Origin: Rhizophagus clarus
Taxonomy: Eukaryota > Glomeromycota > Glomeromycetes > Glomerales > Glomeraceae
NCBI GenBank assembly: GCA_015698045.1
Contig: BLAL01000189.1
Span: 248,001-312,000 of the forward strand
Reading direction: 5' to 3'
DNA: 64,000 bases
Positions 26,967-40,999 of the stretch are shown piece after piece; the first letter of the stretch is position 1, and each line of letters starts with the position of its first letter. A program made the position numbers and the translations under genes. Under the pieces are notes generated by a model. It worked only from the letters and a program-made list of their open reading frames with translations. It made no database searches and was not told the DNA's origin.

Positions 26967-27680
26967 ATTATATTACTTCCGATTACAATTAGTTATAATC
27001 TTTTAATATAATTAATATTTAGTTATATTTATTTTATTTATTTATTATTTAAATTTATTAAATTAAAATTTTTTAATTAATAATATTTAACTTTAACTAA
27101 AATTATAATTTTTGGTCAAAATCAGAATTAAGTGGTAAAAATCACTTGTAATATTTTAATTAATTTAGCAATATTAAAACGTAGTAAAGAAAAATTCATT
27201 ACAAAATATCAGAAAAAAAAAAAATTCAATACTATAAGTTTAGTAAAATTTTTCTTTTCTTAATTATATTATAAATATAGTCTAGGCTGTATTAAAGAAC
27301 TGAAATTGTCAATCTTAACCAAAGTTGCAATTTGATGATCATCTAACAAACCTATTAAAATTAAATTAAATATTTGTATTAATTGCATCTTTCGTAATAA
27401 ATTTATTGATAAAAATGGTAATGAAAGAATTATTGAATTATGGATAGTTGATCTAGTGCAGAATTGCGGATGCATTTAATGTTATTAAATTAAATTTGTT
27501 GCACGTTTTTGCTTATTTATTTAGGCGAATAGAAGCAATCATTAAAATATTATCTTAATTTTTATTACCCCGAGAATTGTAATACCATAGATTGTTGCGA
27601 GAGCTTGTAGTTTGTAGAGTTATTGTGGTTATTTAAAACCTTACTAATGTTTATATAGAGAACAATATTAATATTATATT
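26967..27680. other. AT-rich spacer
   Basis: About 710 bp between the MULE and the tubulin upstream region. A 68-codon minus-strand frame (27269-27475) has no family likeness or splice context and is not called. No RNA gene seen. Confidence 0.4.
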
Positions 27681-27725
27681 AATTAATAAAAAAAAATGGC
27701 TAGGTAAAATTCTGGACGAATATAA

Positions 27726-29811
<2,086 letters not shown>

Positions 29812-30837
29812 AATTTATTTTTACAATAATAAACCATTCATCTCAAACATTTTCATCTTTATATTTTTTATTTTAATATAACATGTTTCACTTTTTAAAA
29901 ATTTAAATTATAATTTTTTTTTTAATCCAGTAAAATTATTTCACAGGTAATTCAAAGCTCATAATTAATATAATAATGTACTTAGATTTTTCAATTTATT
30001 GTCAATTGTATCAGAAAATTTAACTTTAGATAGTTATTACTTAAATCATGGTATAAAATAAAATATATTAAACCCAAATCGAAGTTGCGAAAGATATTTC
30101 CTACCTAATACTTTTATGACATTTCTTCTGTTAAACACAATAATATTATATCAAGAAAGTTTTTTTATTTGTCAATTTTAGTTTCAAACAATTGGAATAA
30201 ATGCGCTATTTTGAAAATTATATCATATATGGTGTCAAAAGGTGGTGTGTTCAGTCTCTATACAAGAGTAGGATTGCAAGGTATCTCCCCTATAAGGATA
30301 TTATATATGAATTTTAAAGACTTGCGAGTTGACTAATTTGGAAGTCATCACAATAAACTCTTAGGTGTGCGTAAATAATTATAAACATATAAAGATGTAC
30401 AGGCTCCTTAAGGGAATTGTTCTTTTACCAGCAGTTGCTCCTAAAGGTTCCTGCGAGGAACGAGTCAAGCTTTTGTCATTGTATCCAAAATTTTTGACCG
30501 ACAAAATCAAGCTTTAACAACCGTGTACACAAATGATTTATTACCTAAAGAAAATGGTCCGATCGAATTTCTTTTATTCATCAGTAACAAAGTAACTTTC
30601 GTCTAAATGTGTAAATAAAATCGGTCGATTCTCATCATGTCGATCTGCTCGTCACTACTCGATTAATTAAATTCTGGAAGAAAAGCGGAAAATTCGGGAT
30701 TTTCCTTTTTTTTTTTTTTTTTTTTTGAACAATTTAATTTTTAACTTATTTTTTAAACTAAATTACACCGTGTCTTGAAATAATAGTTATTTGTTATAAT
30801 ATAATCCGAATTTTATTTCCTGAAGTTATAATAAATA
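29812..30837. other. Intergenic region between tubulin and ceramide synthase
   Basis: About 1 kb, AT-rich. It contains the tubulin 3' UTR (several AATAAA-like words near 29829), a less AT-rich stretch at 30230-30500 with no open frame, and an A/T run at 30700-30727 in the ceramide synthase upstream region. I see no tRNA or other RNA fold that I can support. Confidence 0.4.
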
Positions 30838-32437
30838 ATGTTAAAAACAATAAGTCTTCAAACTGATGGGGCGAACAAAAAGGCAGCTAAAAAGATAAAC
30901 TTTTTGGTAGGAATTGCCAACTATCTCGTGAACCATCAAATAGGTGAAATATCTTAAAAAAAAGTTACTTATTTTTAGACCTAAAAAATAATTTTTGACT
31001 CTTTTATGATTTTTAGGTCTCCCGATACGTGTTTTAGCATTTCTTACACTATTATATTTTATTTTCCCCGGAGCGGAAAAATTCTTTTTCCTTCAACATA
31101 AAGATCCAGAAACCGGTCTTTATAAGAAAGGAAAAGATGACGTGTATTTTGTTTTCACTTGGATTGCAATTTTTACTTTCTTACGTGCTGTTATAATGGA
31201 ATATATGTTTATACCCATGATAAAATTTGGTGGAATAAAGAAAGGTAGTCAGCAAACAAGGTTTGCTGAGCAAGGATGGTCATTTTTATATTATTCTATT
31301 TTCTGGACACTTGGTATGGTAAGTTAAAACCCAGAAATTTAGCCACAATTGATTTTGTCTTACTCCCAAATTTGCCTTTCTTTCAAGTGAAATAAAGAAA
31401 TATATAATAGAAAAGGGTTGACGAATTAAAAATGAATTAATTGATTGGGCTTATGAATTCTTTCCTTGCATATTGAATTGATTTAGTATATAATGTCCAA
31501 ATCACCTTATTGGTTTGATACTACATATTTTTGGAAAGGTTATCCACATGTTGAAATGCCGGGTCTTCTCAAGTGGTATTATTTAGTGCAATTGGCTTTT
31601 TGGTTTCAACAAGTTTTTGTTATTAATATTGAAAAGAGACGGAAAGATTATATTGAAATGTTAGCCCATCATGCAATTACTATTTTATTGATTTGTTGTT
31701 CTTATTCAATGAATTGGACTCGAATTGGAAATGCTGTTTTATGTGTTATGGATTTTGCAGACATTTTATTACCAGTAGGTTAATTAATTTGATTTGACTA
31801 TCCTCTACTATTTTTATTATTTCTCACTTAAATTTAATCTCTTAAGTTTGCTAAAATGTTAAAATATTTCGGGTGCGATGCACTTTGTGATATTTTATTT
31901 GGATTCTTTATGATTTCATGGGTGGTGACACGTCACTTCTTTTTTGGATATATTATATACAGCACAATGTTTGAATCTACACAATTTGTAGAACTCAAAT
32001 GGGCCCCAGAGGAAGAATACTTCTACTCAAGAAATGTGCAAATATTATTCGTGACTCTTTTCTTATTATTACAAGCACTAATTTATTTTTGGTTTTATTT
32101 GATTTGCCGTGTCGCATATCGAGTAATCATGGGAGACAATGCACATGATAATCGAAGTGAATCTGAACAGTAAGCATATTACTTTTATTACTTTTATATG
32201 ATTAATTAATTTTCACACATTACAAATTATATCTGTTTATTTTATTTTAGTGAAGAAGCTGAAGCAAATATTGATTTCAACCAAGCATATAATTCTACTT
32301 CTGAAGATAATTTAAATACAGATAATGAAGATGACAATTCTGAGAGTTCTGCTTCACAGAATGAAGTTGATAAGGATAACAAATTAAAAAAAAAACTGAG
32401 AAAAAGGGGGCATAGATTTAATAATAATAGAAAGTAA
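30838..32437 (+). CDS. LAG1: Ceramide synthase (LAG1/LAC1, TLC domain)
   Basis: Exons 30838-30943, 31017-31318, 31487-31774, 31847-32169 and 32251-32437 give 401 aa. After a short N-terminus come an acyl-CoA:sphingoid base synthase-type first membrane helix (RVLAFLTLLYFIFPG), FAEQGWSFLYYSIFW, and WYYLVQLAFWFQQ. The Lag motif follows, with its paired histidines: EMLAHHAITILLICCSYSMN ... RIGNAVLCVMDFADILL. Later helices include ILFGFFMISWVVTRH. The C-terminal tail is acidic, Ser-rich and ends Lys/Arg-rich (KKKLRKRG), typical of the cytosolic tail. It acts in the ER membrane, joining fatty acyl-CoA to long-chain bases. All introns are GT-AG and 68-168 nt. Intact. Confidence 0.94.
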
Positions 32438-32764
32438 ATTTATTTTAAGTTCAGCCAAATTTTGAACATCTTATATAATTTAAATAATACCTGAAAGTAT
32501 TATTAAATAATTTTAACTTTAATAACCAAACAAGAGATATTTATGTTATTATTATTATTTTTTTTTTTTTTTGTTAAGCTAATTGTAAATATAATAAATT
32601 ACCTGATAAAATTTTTAAAATATAAAAGTAACTTTTTTTTTCAGCACTTGATTTTTATTTTTTAATTTAATATACAATATTTATTTTAAAGTTTTAAATA
32701 GCCTATTTTTTAATAATTTTTTTATATAATTATACAAATTATAGAAATAAAATATATAATATTA
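32438..32764. other. AT-rich 3' flank of the ceramide synthase gene
   Basis: 3' UTR and AT-rich spacer with homopolymer runs. No feature otherwise. Confidence 0.4.
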
Positions 32765-33281
32765 TGGGAAAATGGAATTGGTGACCCCAGTCACCATGGC
32801 TATACTTGCCGTCCATTTAAATGGGATGGGAGTCCCATCCCATCCCAATCCCAAATCCCATTCCATCCCAATCCCAAATCCCATTCCCATTCCAATCCCA
32901 AATCCCAATCCCAATTCCATCCCAAATCCCAAATCCCATCCCAAATCCCATTTGAATATACAATAAATATTTATGAATTTTGTTATTTTTTTAAGAATAA
33001 AATTTTTTTCTTTTACTGTTTATCTTTAAAAAAATTTATTTTTTGGCACTTTTAGTAATATTTTATTATTTCTTTATAATTTTTTTTATATTTAATGATT
33101 TGTAAATATTGTTATATTAGATATTCATAGCCCAATAATTAAAAATACTGTATATTAATAAATTTAAATTTATAATTAAAAATTTTTTTTTAAGTGCTAA
33201 GCCTTTTTTATTGAATAAAAAGCCATTTTGTTAAATACTAAGCTTAGCCACTTTTTGTTAAATACTGAATTCTTAGTAATT

Positions 33282-34080
33282 TTGATACATTTTTTATTAA
33301 ATATTAAGTATTTTTTATTAAATATTAAGTATTTTTAATTAAATATTAAGTGATTTTAATTAAATATCAAGTGATTTTAATTAAATATCAAGTGATTTTA
33401 ATTAAATATCAAGTGATTTTAATTAAATATCAAGTGATTTTAATTAAATATCAAGTGATTTTAATTAAATATCAAGTGATTTTAATTAAATATCAAGTGA
33501 TTTTAATTAAATATCAAGTGATTTTAATTAAATATCAAGTGATTTTAATTAAATATCAAGTGATTTTAATTAAATATCAAGTGATTTTAATTAAATATCA
33601 AGTGATTTTAATTAAATATCAAGTGATTTTAATTAAATATCAAGTGATTTTAATTAAATATCAAGTGATTTTAATTAAATATCAAGTGATTTTAATTAAA
33701 TATCAAGTGATTTTAATTAAATATCAAGTGATTTTAATTAAATATCAAGTGATTTTAATTAAATATCAAGTGATTTTAATTAAATATCAAGTGATTTTAA
33801 TTAAATATCAAGTGATTTTAATTAAATATCAAGTGATTTTAATTAAATATTAAGTGATTTTAATTAAATATCAAGTGATTTTAATTAAATATTAAGTATT
33901 TTTAATTAAGTATTAAGTATTTTTAATTAAATATTAAGTATTAAGTATTTTTAATTAAATATTAAGTATTAAGTATTTTTAATTAAATATTAAGTATTTT
34001 AATTAAATATTAAGTATTTTTAATTAAATATTAAGTATTTTTAATTAAATACTAAGTATTTTTTATTAAATACTAAGTTT
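33282..34080. repeat. 21-bp minisatellite (ILIKYQV-coding in one frame)
   Basis: The unit ATTTTAATTAAATATCAAGTG repeats about 24 times almost perfectly at 33350-33853, with decayed 20-27 bp units on both sides. Because 21 is a multiple of 3, it makes a spurious 167-codon open frame of seven-residue repeats. Each unit contains the palindrome TTTAATTAAA. The uniformity of the centre against the decayed edges suggests recent expansion. Confidence 0.9.
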
Positions 34081-34267
34081 TTTTTGTTCTTTTTTTTATT
34101 AATAATTTTATTAAATATTAAGCTATTTTTGTTAATATTTTTATTAAATACCAAGCCTTTTTTTGTTAATAATATTATTTAATACTAAATCTTTTTTTTG
34201 TTAATAATATTATTAAATAATAAGCCTTTTTTTTGTTAATAATATTATGGGATATGAGATATATACA

Positions 34268-35205
34268 TGAAGTCGAAATTAAAACCCAAAAGTCGAAATA
34301 TTTCGACTTGGGAAGGTCAAAATTTTATTTTTTATTTTATTTTTTTTTTTATTTTTACAGGTGAGTACCACAAATACAGTTATACATCAGATAAGTACTA
34401 GACTAAAATGTATATATAAAAGAAACTGTAAAAATTTTCGCTATGAAAGGGAATCCATAATGCTCAGACCCCTGTTAGCCCTATCTTCTGAATAACAGGC
34501 CAGAACATCATCACCATGGGTAGTCATGGTTGTGAGGTGGTCAGGAGGACTAACTTTAACACCATAAGGCAGTGGGTGTTCGATCTTTTGATCTTCCAAT
34601 TTAGGTAGTATCCTATAGACGTTTAGATACTTGATGATCTGTACTCACTCTGGTTACCATCCCTCCCCTACTAGTAACTGTAAACCAGAAGATCATCACC
34701 TTTCTAGGGCAGGTAGGTCCCCACATGATGAATTATTCATAGAATATCCGTTGGCTGAGCGGATTGAACTCATGTCCTCCATTCTACCTTTATAGGCCTC
34801 ATAGAAAGGAGTGTCTTTTACGAGTACACTAGGGGAGCCAATTCTCTGGAAAGGTCAAAAGTCAAAATTAAAGTCGAAATAGTTGAAATTACGTCATAGT
34901 CATATGATTTTTATAATTATAATTTAATACTAAATTTTAAACGTGAATAACTCTGTCAATATTGATGTTACAGATATGTAACATATATCATTGGAATCCT
35001 CTCGATGAGCTGAATCTAACCACGTCAAGATCATAAATATTGGATTACTGAATGCGGAGATCGTTAACTTTGAATTTTAATATTATTGTTTACTATAAAA
35101 ATCACATGACTATGACGTAATTTTGGCCATTTCGACTTTTAGAGGGGTCCAGGTCGAAATCATTTTGACCATTTCAATCATTTCAGGGGGTCAAAATTAA
35201 CTAAT
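34268..35205. repeat. Nested inverted repeat with GTCGAAAT words
   Basis: 34870-34912 (AAAGTCGAAATAGTTGAAAT then TACGTCATAGTCATATGA) is the reverse complement, with few mismatches, of 35095-35145. Outer arms of GTCGAAAT/ATTTCGAC words extend to ~34268 and ~35205, the left arm being split by the SINE. Non-coding. Confidence 0.65.
34322..34848 (-). mobile_element. tRNA-derived SINE
   Basis: On the minus strand the head near 34840-34755 folds as a tRNA-like unit. It has TTGGCT/AGCCAA acceptor pairing, an A-box-like TAGTGTACTCG and a B box GAGTTCAATCC. A ~430-bp unrelated, relatively GC-rich body follows, and the tail (34360-34322) is A-rich (GTAAAAATAAAAAAAAAATA). Flanking AAGGTCAAAA occurs on both sides (~34312-34321, ~34851-34860), a 10-bp target duplication. 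It sits inside one arm of an older GTCGAAAT-type inverted repeat. Confidence 0.75.
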
Positions 35206-35449
35206 TTCAGTTTTATATATAATGGGATGGGATATGGGATATGGGTGGGATTGGGATTTGGGATTGGAATGAGATTATGACAAATGAGATGGGATAATGG
35301 GATATGGGATGGAATATGGGATGGGATAGGATATGGAATTTTTCCAATCCCATTAATATGGGTAGCAAGTATAGCTATGGCGACCCTTACTATTATCACG
35401 TGAACAAACAAATTTTATTGGCTGATCAATGTAATTATTTGCTTATAGA

Positions 35450-35880
35450 TAATCTTTTTTTAGCGCAACATTTTTCTTTTTTATATTTTTTCTTCTTATT
35501 TCCATTTCTAATTTCTTTTTTATTTCTTTTATCTTAGAATTTTTAAGATCTTTTAGTTTCACAGGTATGTTTTTTTTTCGTTCTTTTTTCTTTATTTTGT
35601 TATTATTTTTCTTTGTTCATTTCTAATTTATCTCTTTCTTTTAGGTTTTAAGTTTTTCGATTTTGTGTTAGAGGTATGTTATTTCATTATACTTTTCGTC
35701 TTATTTTGTGTTAGTTTTTATATTTTGTTTTTTATACTTCTCTTCTTTTGTTTTTAGTTTTCTTCTCATTTCAATTTTTTTTTTTTTTTAGATCTTTAGC
35801 CTTTCAGTTTTACGAATAGAGTATGCTTCTTTTTTTCTTTTTGTTACTTTTTTATTTGTTTTTGACTTTACTTAAAGGAA
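35450..35880 (+). repeat. Pyrimidine-rich stretch with splice-flanked short modules
   Basis: T/C-rich blocks are separated by short modules lying between AG and GT: ATCTTTTAGTTTCACAG (35548-35564), GTTTTAAGTTTTTCGATT to TTAGAG (35644-35672), and ATCTTTAGCCTTTCAGTT to ATAGAG (35791-35820). The same type recurs at 38700-38950 and 41010-41840, so this is one scattered family of intron-like arrays. No coding frame runs through. 35881-36235 is plain AT-rich DNA. Confidence 0.45.
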
Positions 35881-36250
35881 AACTTTAAAATATTTGTGAT
35901 TTTATGCAAATTATTTATATGATATGTGATTGTTATATTATATAACATAACCGCTAACTAATAATATAAAAATCTTAAAATTATACTATTTAATTTATTT
36001 GTATCAAAAATCAAATAAAATTTTAACTAATTTATATTGTAAATTTAAAAAAAAATGTTTTATTTTATTTTAATATTATAAATAATAAATTTTATTTTTG
36101 GATTTATAGAAAAATTATTTCTAATAATTAAAAATTTTATTAATTTTTTAGTAAAAAATTAATTTAATAATATAATTTTATACTAATAAATTTAATTTTT
36201 ATAAAAAAAAAAATTATTAGTATTATTTCAAATAATATATTGATTTTTTA

Positions 36251-38260
36251 CTTTTTTAATTTTAAAGATGTTGGACATTGCATATTTATTCTTGTAATAA
36301 GGAGGACATTGCTGTCACATTCAAAAGTAAGGAAACATACATTCAAAACTCAAAAGAGCCACAGTCTCGCCAAGCATCTATACTAAAAGGGATAAAGGAA
36401 TCGAAATAGTAAAAAAGAAAAATTGTAAAGTACGAGGCTCGCTAAAACAAAAAATTGGTTAGTAACTACCAAGCAACCTAACTATGGCTAATTTCCTATT
36501 TCTAGCGTATTAACTACATAAACTAATTAATTGTTCTAATAACTGCTTGATTTCTACCTTGTTATGAGTTTTCAGTTGCTTTTGTTATTAGACGCCCGCG
36601 ATTCATTTTTATTGTTCCAGTCGCAGGCGGGTTTGATCAGAGACTCATCGTTCTTTGATTTAGGATTGTGGTATCAGCGTGACCCAAGGGGAACCTTGTT
36701 TGATCCAGTTACTACTCTGGAGCAGAAGTTTTTCTTGTCATTAGGGAGGTTGGCCTTCTTGGTAGAAGAAGGTTTGAGATTGTGAGAGTGGTAGGAGGGT
36801 GTGGAGTGACGGCATCAAGTTAAATCAGCATTCTTCCACTACTGCAGATGGGATATTCTGTGAGAGAGCGCGTTTCATGTTGCGAAATATCCTATGAGCA
36901 TGCAAGACCTGTTCTGCTCTTTAACAATCCTAAAAGATTTGAGATTGCTAAAAATTAAGAATTGGCTAGAAACGCCATTGAGAAATAATGAATCATAAGT
37001 CATATTCTTGGGGATATTTGGTATGATGCCCTGAAACTTCTCGCGCTGTTTTCTTTCTGAAAGACTCCAGGTGGCTGGGAACCATCAGACAGAAAGGGTA
37101 CTGAAAGATACAGTCCAATCATTATTGTTGTATGCTTTCAGGCAATTATGATTAGGAATCAGTCTGACTCTTGCTGTTAGATACTTTTTCTGCACTCACG
37201 TGCTGACTGAAACCACTTTACCCTAAGAATTTAAGTTTGTGAGGAACTTATAATTTGACCATTTAGCTGAAATATCATACACGATCAGGTCCAGAAGAAG
37301 CTGGGATTCTTCAGGCTTAGACTGGTAATCTGTGATGATACAATTGTTTATTCCTGTAAAGCTATCTTGTATTTTGGACCTTTTCTTTGACCTGTCCAAG
37401 TCCTTATCATTCTTAGAAGCTTGGCGGGTTGGAGGGATAACTGACCTGCTATTTGTAGGTTCGACAGGCTTTTGAGCGTGACTAGCAAGAGGAGAATCAG
37501 GGGATGCAGTCGAAAAGGATAGAGAGCTGTTTTCCTGTAGAAAAGTAATTTTCTCCGCAGCTCTAGCTTTTTTCTTTAACTTTTTCTTCTGATTTTTAGT
37601 CAACGTCTTGGTCCAGGAGTCTGGTTGTTCCACAGTAATGGGGGGACTAGGGGGCGATAGTGTGCTCAAGACATCTTTTGATTGGTGCATTACCTCCATG
37701 TTCATATCCATTTTGGGTGAGTCATCAGGTGGATCTATGCATACCAATTTTCCTTTATTTGTCGCAGCCTTAGTGTTTGATTAGTGCGAATTGTTGATCG
37801 CATCTATCTGTTTCTCCATCTCACGTGATAGTTGGTCGAGAGTAGGGAAAATGACAGTATCCAGAAAGGCGGCAGAGAAAAGGTGGCAAAGAGTACCTAA
37901 GATATTAGCTGCTACTATTTGTTGTGTAGAAGCCTTGGGTTTGTGCTGTGAAAGACCTAAATCTATTCTATAGTCAGCAAAGTTGTCAAACAACTCAGCC
38001 GCTCTAGCTGTGGCCACAGTTATGCCTTCGCAGAGCTGAGGTAGTTTAATGAGTAGGTCACGTAAAAGCGCTTTAGTTTGGTGTTTAAAGATGCCGATCA
38101 TCTCTTCTTTAGCTAGTTTTAGTTGCAAAGCACTCTCTTCTGATGTCAAAAGGTGGGGTTCTATATTGAGAAAAGCAAGAACTATACATACAAAATGAAA
38201 AGCTTGTAAAAAATTTTTTGGGCTGAGTGATCAGTGGGAAGAGTTGTCCCAAAAATGTCC
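36251..38260 (-). mobile_element. ORF1-only retroelement, full length, decayed, with 15-bp target duplication
   Basis: Flanked by exact copies of TATATTGATTTTTTA (36236-36250 and 38261-38275). Its 5' end (minus strand, below 38260) has CTCTTCCCACTGATCACTCA like the copy at 58.9 kb. Its 3' end near 36255-36300 is a decayed form of the GCGGCTCCAACACCTTTAAA terminus. Coding remains: 38149-37781 (PQLCEGITVATARAAELFDN ...), 37747-37223 (LTKNQKKKLKKKARAAEK, then a partial RRM-like domain), and further out-of-frame remnants to ~36560. Several frameshifts and stops. Confidence 0.85.
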
Positions 38261-38679
38261 TATATTGATTTTTTATTACCTCTTATTATATATTTTAATA
38301 ATAACTATTTCTTAATATTTATTATTTTATATGATTTTTTTTTAGATTTAATATTGCTTTAATACAATAATACTTTACTTTTAAAATTTTTAATATTATA
38401 TTTATATTTTTATTTTTTAATATTAACTAATTTTTTTTTCATAAATATTTTTTTTTTTTTTGATTTTAGAATTTTATTACTATTCTAAATTTAATTTTAA
38501 TAAAGATTATTTTTTTAAAATATTAAATTATATAATACTTTATTAAAATAAATTTGAATTATATAATAATTATGAAAGAAAATTTATTTCTCACTTGGGT
38601 GATTTCTTACCCCTTATCATGTGTAAACATTTTGATTGGCTAATTTAATTTTACAATTATATCATATTGACCAATTATT

Positions 38680-38957
38680 TGTTTACATCTGTTTCTCTTT
38701 TTCAGTTAGTTTTTGGCTTTGCGTTAAAGTTTGATATTTCCATTTTTCTTATTTTCGCTTCTTTTTTTTGCTTCTTAATTTCTTTTTTTTTTCTTTTTTA
38801 GACCTTTATTAAGTTTTTCTGGTTTCCCGTTAAAGGTACATTATTTTTTTTTGTTTTTAATTTTTTTTGTTTCATTTTCTAACTTTATTTCATTCCTTCT
38901 TCCCTTTTATTTTTATAGGTTTTGGCTTCTTTTTTTTAGATTTTGACTGCTTCTGAC
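38680..38957 (+). repeat. Pyrimidine-rich stretch with short modules, left of the hAT insertion
   Basis: Same family as 35450-35880. A module from ACCTTTATTAAGTTTTTCTG to CCGTTAAAG lies between TTTTTAG and GTACATT at 38801-38834. The hAT element below interrupts this array, which resumes at 41010. The preceding 38276-38680 is AT-rich spacer. Confidence 0.45.
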
Positions 38958-40994
38958 TAGTGTTCTGAACAGGTCAGGTTAATTTAGGTAACCTATCAGA
39001 TTAATCCAAAATATTTGGGTCAGGTCATCAAAATTGTGACCTGACCTTGAGTCAGGTCATAGTTTGGCTGACCTGATTGACCTGTTTAACCTGAAGTTAA
39101 AAATATTTTTTTAACATTTTTAATTTAAACGCTTAAAGTTTAAAAGAAAGCATTTTTTTAATATAAATGCTTAACGCTTAAAAGAAAGCATTTTTTTAAA
39201 TTTAAACGCTCAATGCTTAAAAAATGCTTAAATAAATACATTTTAACATTTTTTTTAAAATTAAACCATATTTTTTTTAAAAAAAATTTTAATTGTTTAA
39301 AAAAACTATTTAGCATTTTTTTTTAAATTAACACCTAAAAAAGCGCATTTTGGCATTTTTTTAAAAAAAATTAAACGCTTAATTAAGCGATTGAAAAAAG
39401 CATTATTTCCATTTCTTTAATTAAATGCCTAACTAAAGGCATTTTTTAATTAAACGCCTAATTAAAGGCATTTTTAATTAAACGCCTAATTAAAGGCATT
39501 TTTAATTAAACGCCTAATTAAAGGCATTTTTTTAATTAAACGCCTAATTAAAGGCATTTTTTTAATTAAACGTCTAATTAAAGGCATTTTTTTAATTAAA
39601 CGCCTAATTAAAGGCATTTTTTTAATTAAACGCCTAATTAAAGGCATTTTTTTAATTAAACGCCTAATTAAAGGCATTTTTTAACTAAATGCCTAATTAA
39701 AGGCATTTTTTAACTAAATGCCTAATTAAAGGCATTTTTTAACTAAATGCCTAATTAAAGGCATTTTTTAACTAAATGCCTAATTAAAGGCATTTTTTAA
39801 CTAAATGCCTAATTAAAGGCATTTTTTAACTAAATGCCTAATTAAAGGCATTTTTTAACTAAATGCCTAATTAAAGGCATTTTTTTTAACTAGATACTTT
39901 TAAAAATGCAATTTTTTTAATTGAACGCTTAAAAAAAGGCAATTTTTTTAATTGAACGCTTAAAAAAAGGCAATTTTTTTAATTGAACGCTTAAAAAAAG
40001 GCAATTTTTTTAATTGAACGCTTAAAAAAAGGCAATTTTTTTAATTGAACGCTTAAAAAAAGGCAATTTTTTTAATTGAACGCTTAAAAAAAGGCAATTT
40101 TTTTAATTGAACGCTTAAAAAAGGCAATTTTTTTAATTGAACGCTTAAAAAAAGGCAATTTTTTTAATTGAACGCTTAAAAAAAGGCAATTTTTTTAATT
40201 GAACGCTTAAAAAAAGGCAATTTTTTTAATTGAACGCTTAAAAAAAGGCAATTTTTTTAATTGAACGCTTAAAAAAAGGCAATTTTTTTAATTGAACGCT
40301 TAAAAAAGGCAATTTTTTTAATTGAACGCTTAAAAAAAGGCAATTTTTTTAATTGACCGCCTAAAAAAGGCAATTTTTTTAATTAATCACCTAAAAAAAG
40401 ACAATTTTTTTAATTAATCGCCTAAAAAACGATGATTTTTTTAATTAATCGCCTAAAAAAAGATGATTTTTTTAATTAAACACTTAAATAAAGGCATTTT
40501 TTTAATTAAACGCCTAAAAAAAGGCAATTTTTTTTAGTTAAACGCTTAAATAAAGGCATTTTTTTAAAATTAAATGCTTAAAAAAAGGCAATTTTTTTAA
40601 TTAAACACCTAAAAAAAAGCATTTTTTTTAATTATAAGCACCTAAAAAGCATTTTTTTAATTATAAACATCTAAAAAAGGTGTTTTTTTCTTAAATAAAT
40701 ATGTTTTTTTAAAATTAAACACCTAAAAAAGATGCTTTTTTTAACATTTTTATAGGTAATTTGACATAAAAATGTTTTTTTTTGTCACTTTGTCACTGAC
40801 AATCTGCTTGACCCATCTAACCTGACCTGATCTGTTTAATCTGATCTGATCTGTTTGACCTGAAGTATTATATAGATCAAACAGGTCAGGTCAGGTCAGA
40901 CCAGACAGGTTACCTGATTTGACCTAACCTGAAAAAAAATATCAAATCAGGTCAAGTGGATTATCCAACCTGATTTGACCTATTCAGAACACTA
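38958..40994. mobile_element. Non-autonomous hAT-type element with GACCTG-word ends
   Basis: The inverted ends are TAGTGTTCTGAACAGGTCA and, on the right, TGACCTATTCAGAACACTA (one mismatch). Flanks CTTCTGAC (38950-38957) and CTCCTGAC (40995-41002) form an 8-bp target duplication with one change. Both subterminal regions (38965-39095, 40795-40985) are packed with AGGTCAGGTC/GACCTGACCT words. The centre is minisatellite. No transposase. Confidence 0.85.
39400..40740. repeat. Minisatellite of 29-31 bp units in three successive subfamilies
   Basis: Blocks in order: CGCCTAATTAAAGGCATTTT units of ~30 bp (39445-39670), TGCCTAATTAAAGGCATTTT units of 29 bp (39670-39890), and CGCTTAAAAAAAGGCAATTT units of ~31 bp (39910-40360), then degenerate units to 40740. 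Each unit holds a GCCT...AGGC hairpin. It gives a spurious MPLIRRLIKK-repeat frame on the minus strand. Confidence 0.9.
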
Positions 40995-40999
40995 CTCCT

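Larger units (their letters stand above)
32770..35390. mobile_element. Inverted-repeat element with TGGGAT-word ends, carrying nested repeats
   Basis: The left end near 32790 (GTCACCATGGCTATACTTGC then CCATTTAAATGGGAT) and the reverse complement of the right end near 35380 (GTCGCCATAGCTATACTTGC then CCATATTAATGGGAT) match. Just inside each end is a ~130-bp array of ATGGGATTGGG-like words (32820-32950, 35220-35345). The interior holds a 21-bp minisatellite, a SINE and another small inverted repeat. No transposase. The target duplication is not clear. It is probably a non-autonomous hAT-type element. Confidence 0.6.

Noticed and set aside
27269-27475. 68-codon minus frame
   Set aside because: No family match, no promoter or splice context.
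33350-33853. 167-codon open frame of ILIKYQV repeats
   Set aside because: Pure by-product of a 21-bp minisatellite without stops; no flanking exon or start context.
39486-39677. MPLIRRLIKK-repeat protein frame
   Set aside because: By-product of the 30-bp minisatellite in a hAT-type element.
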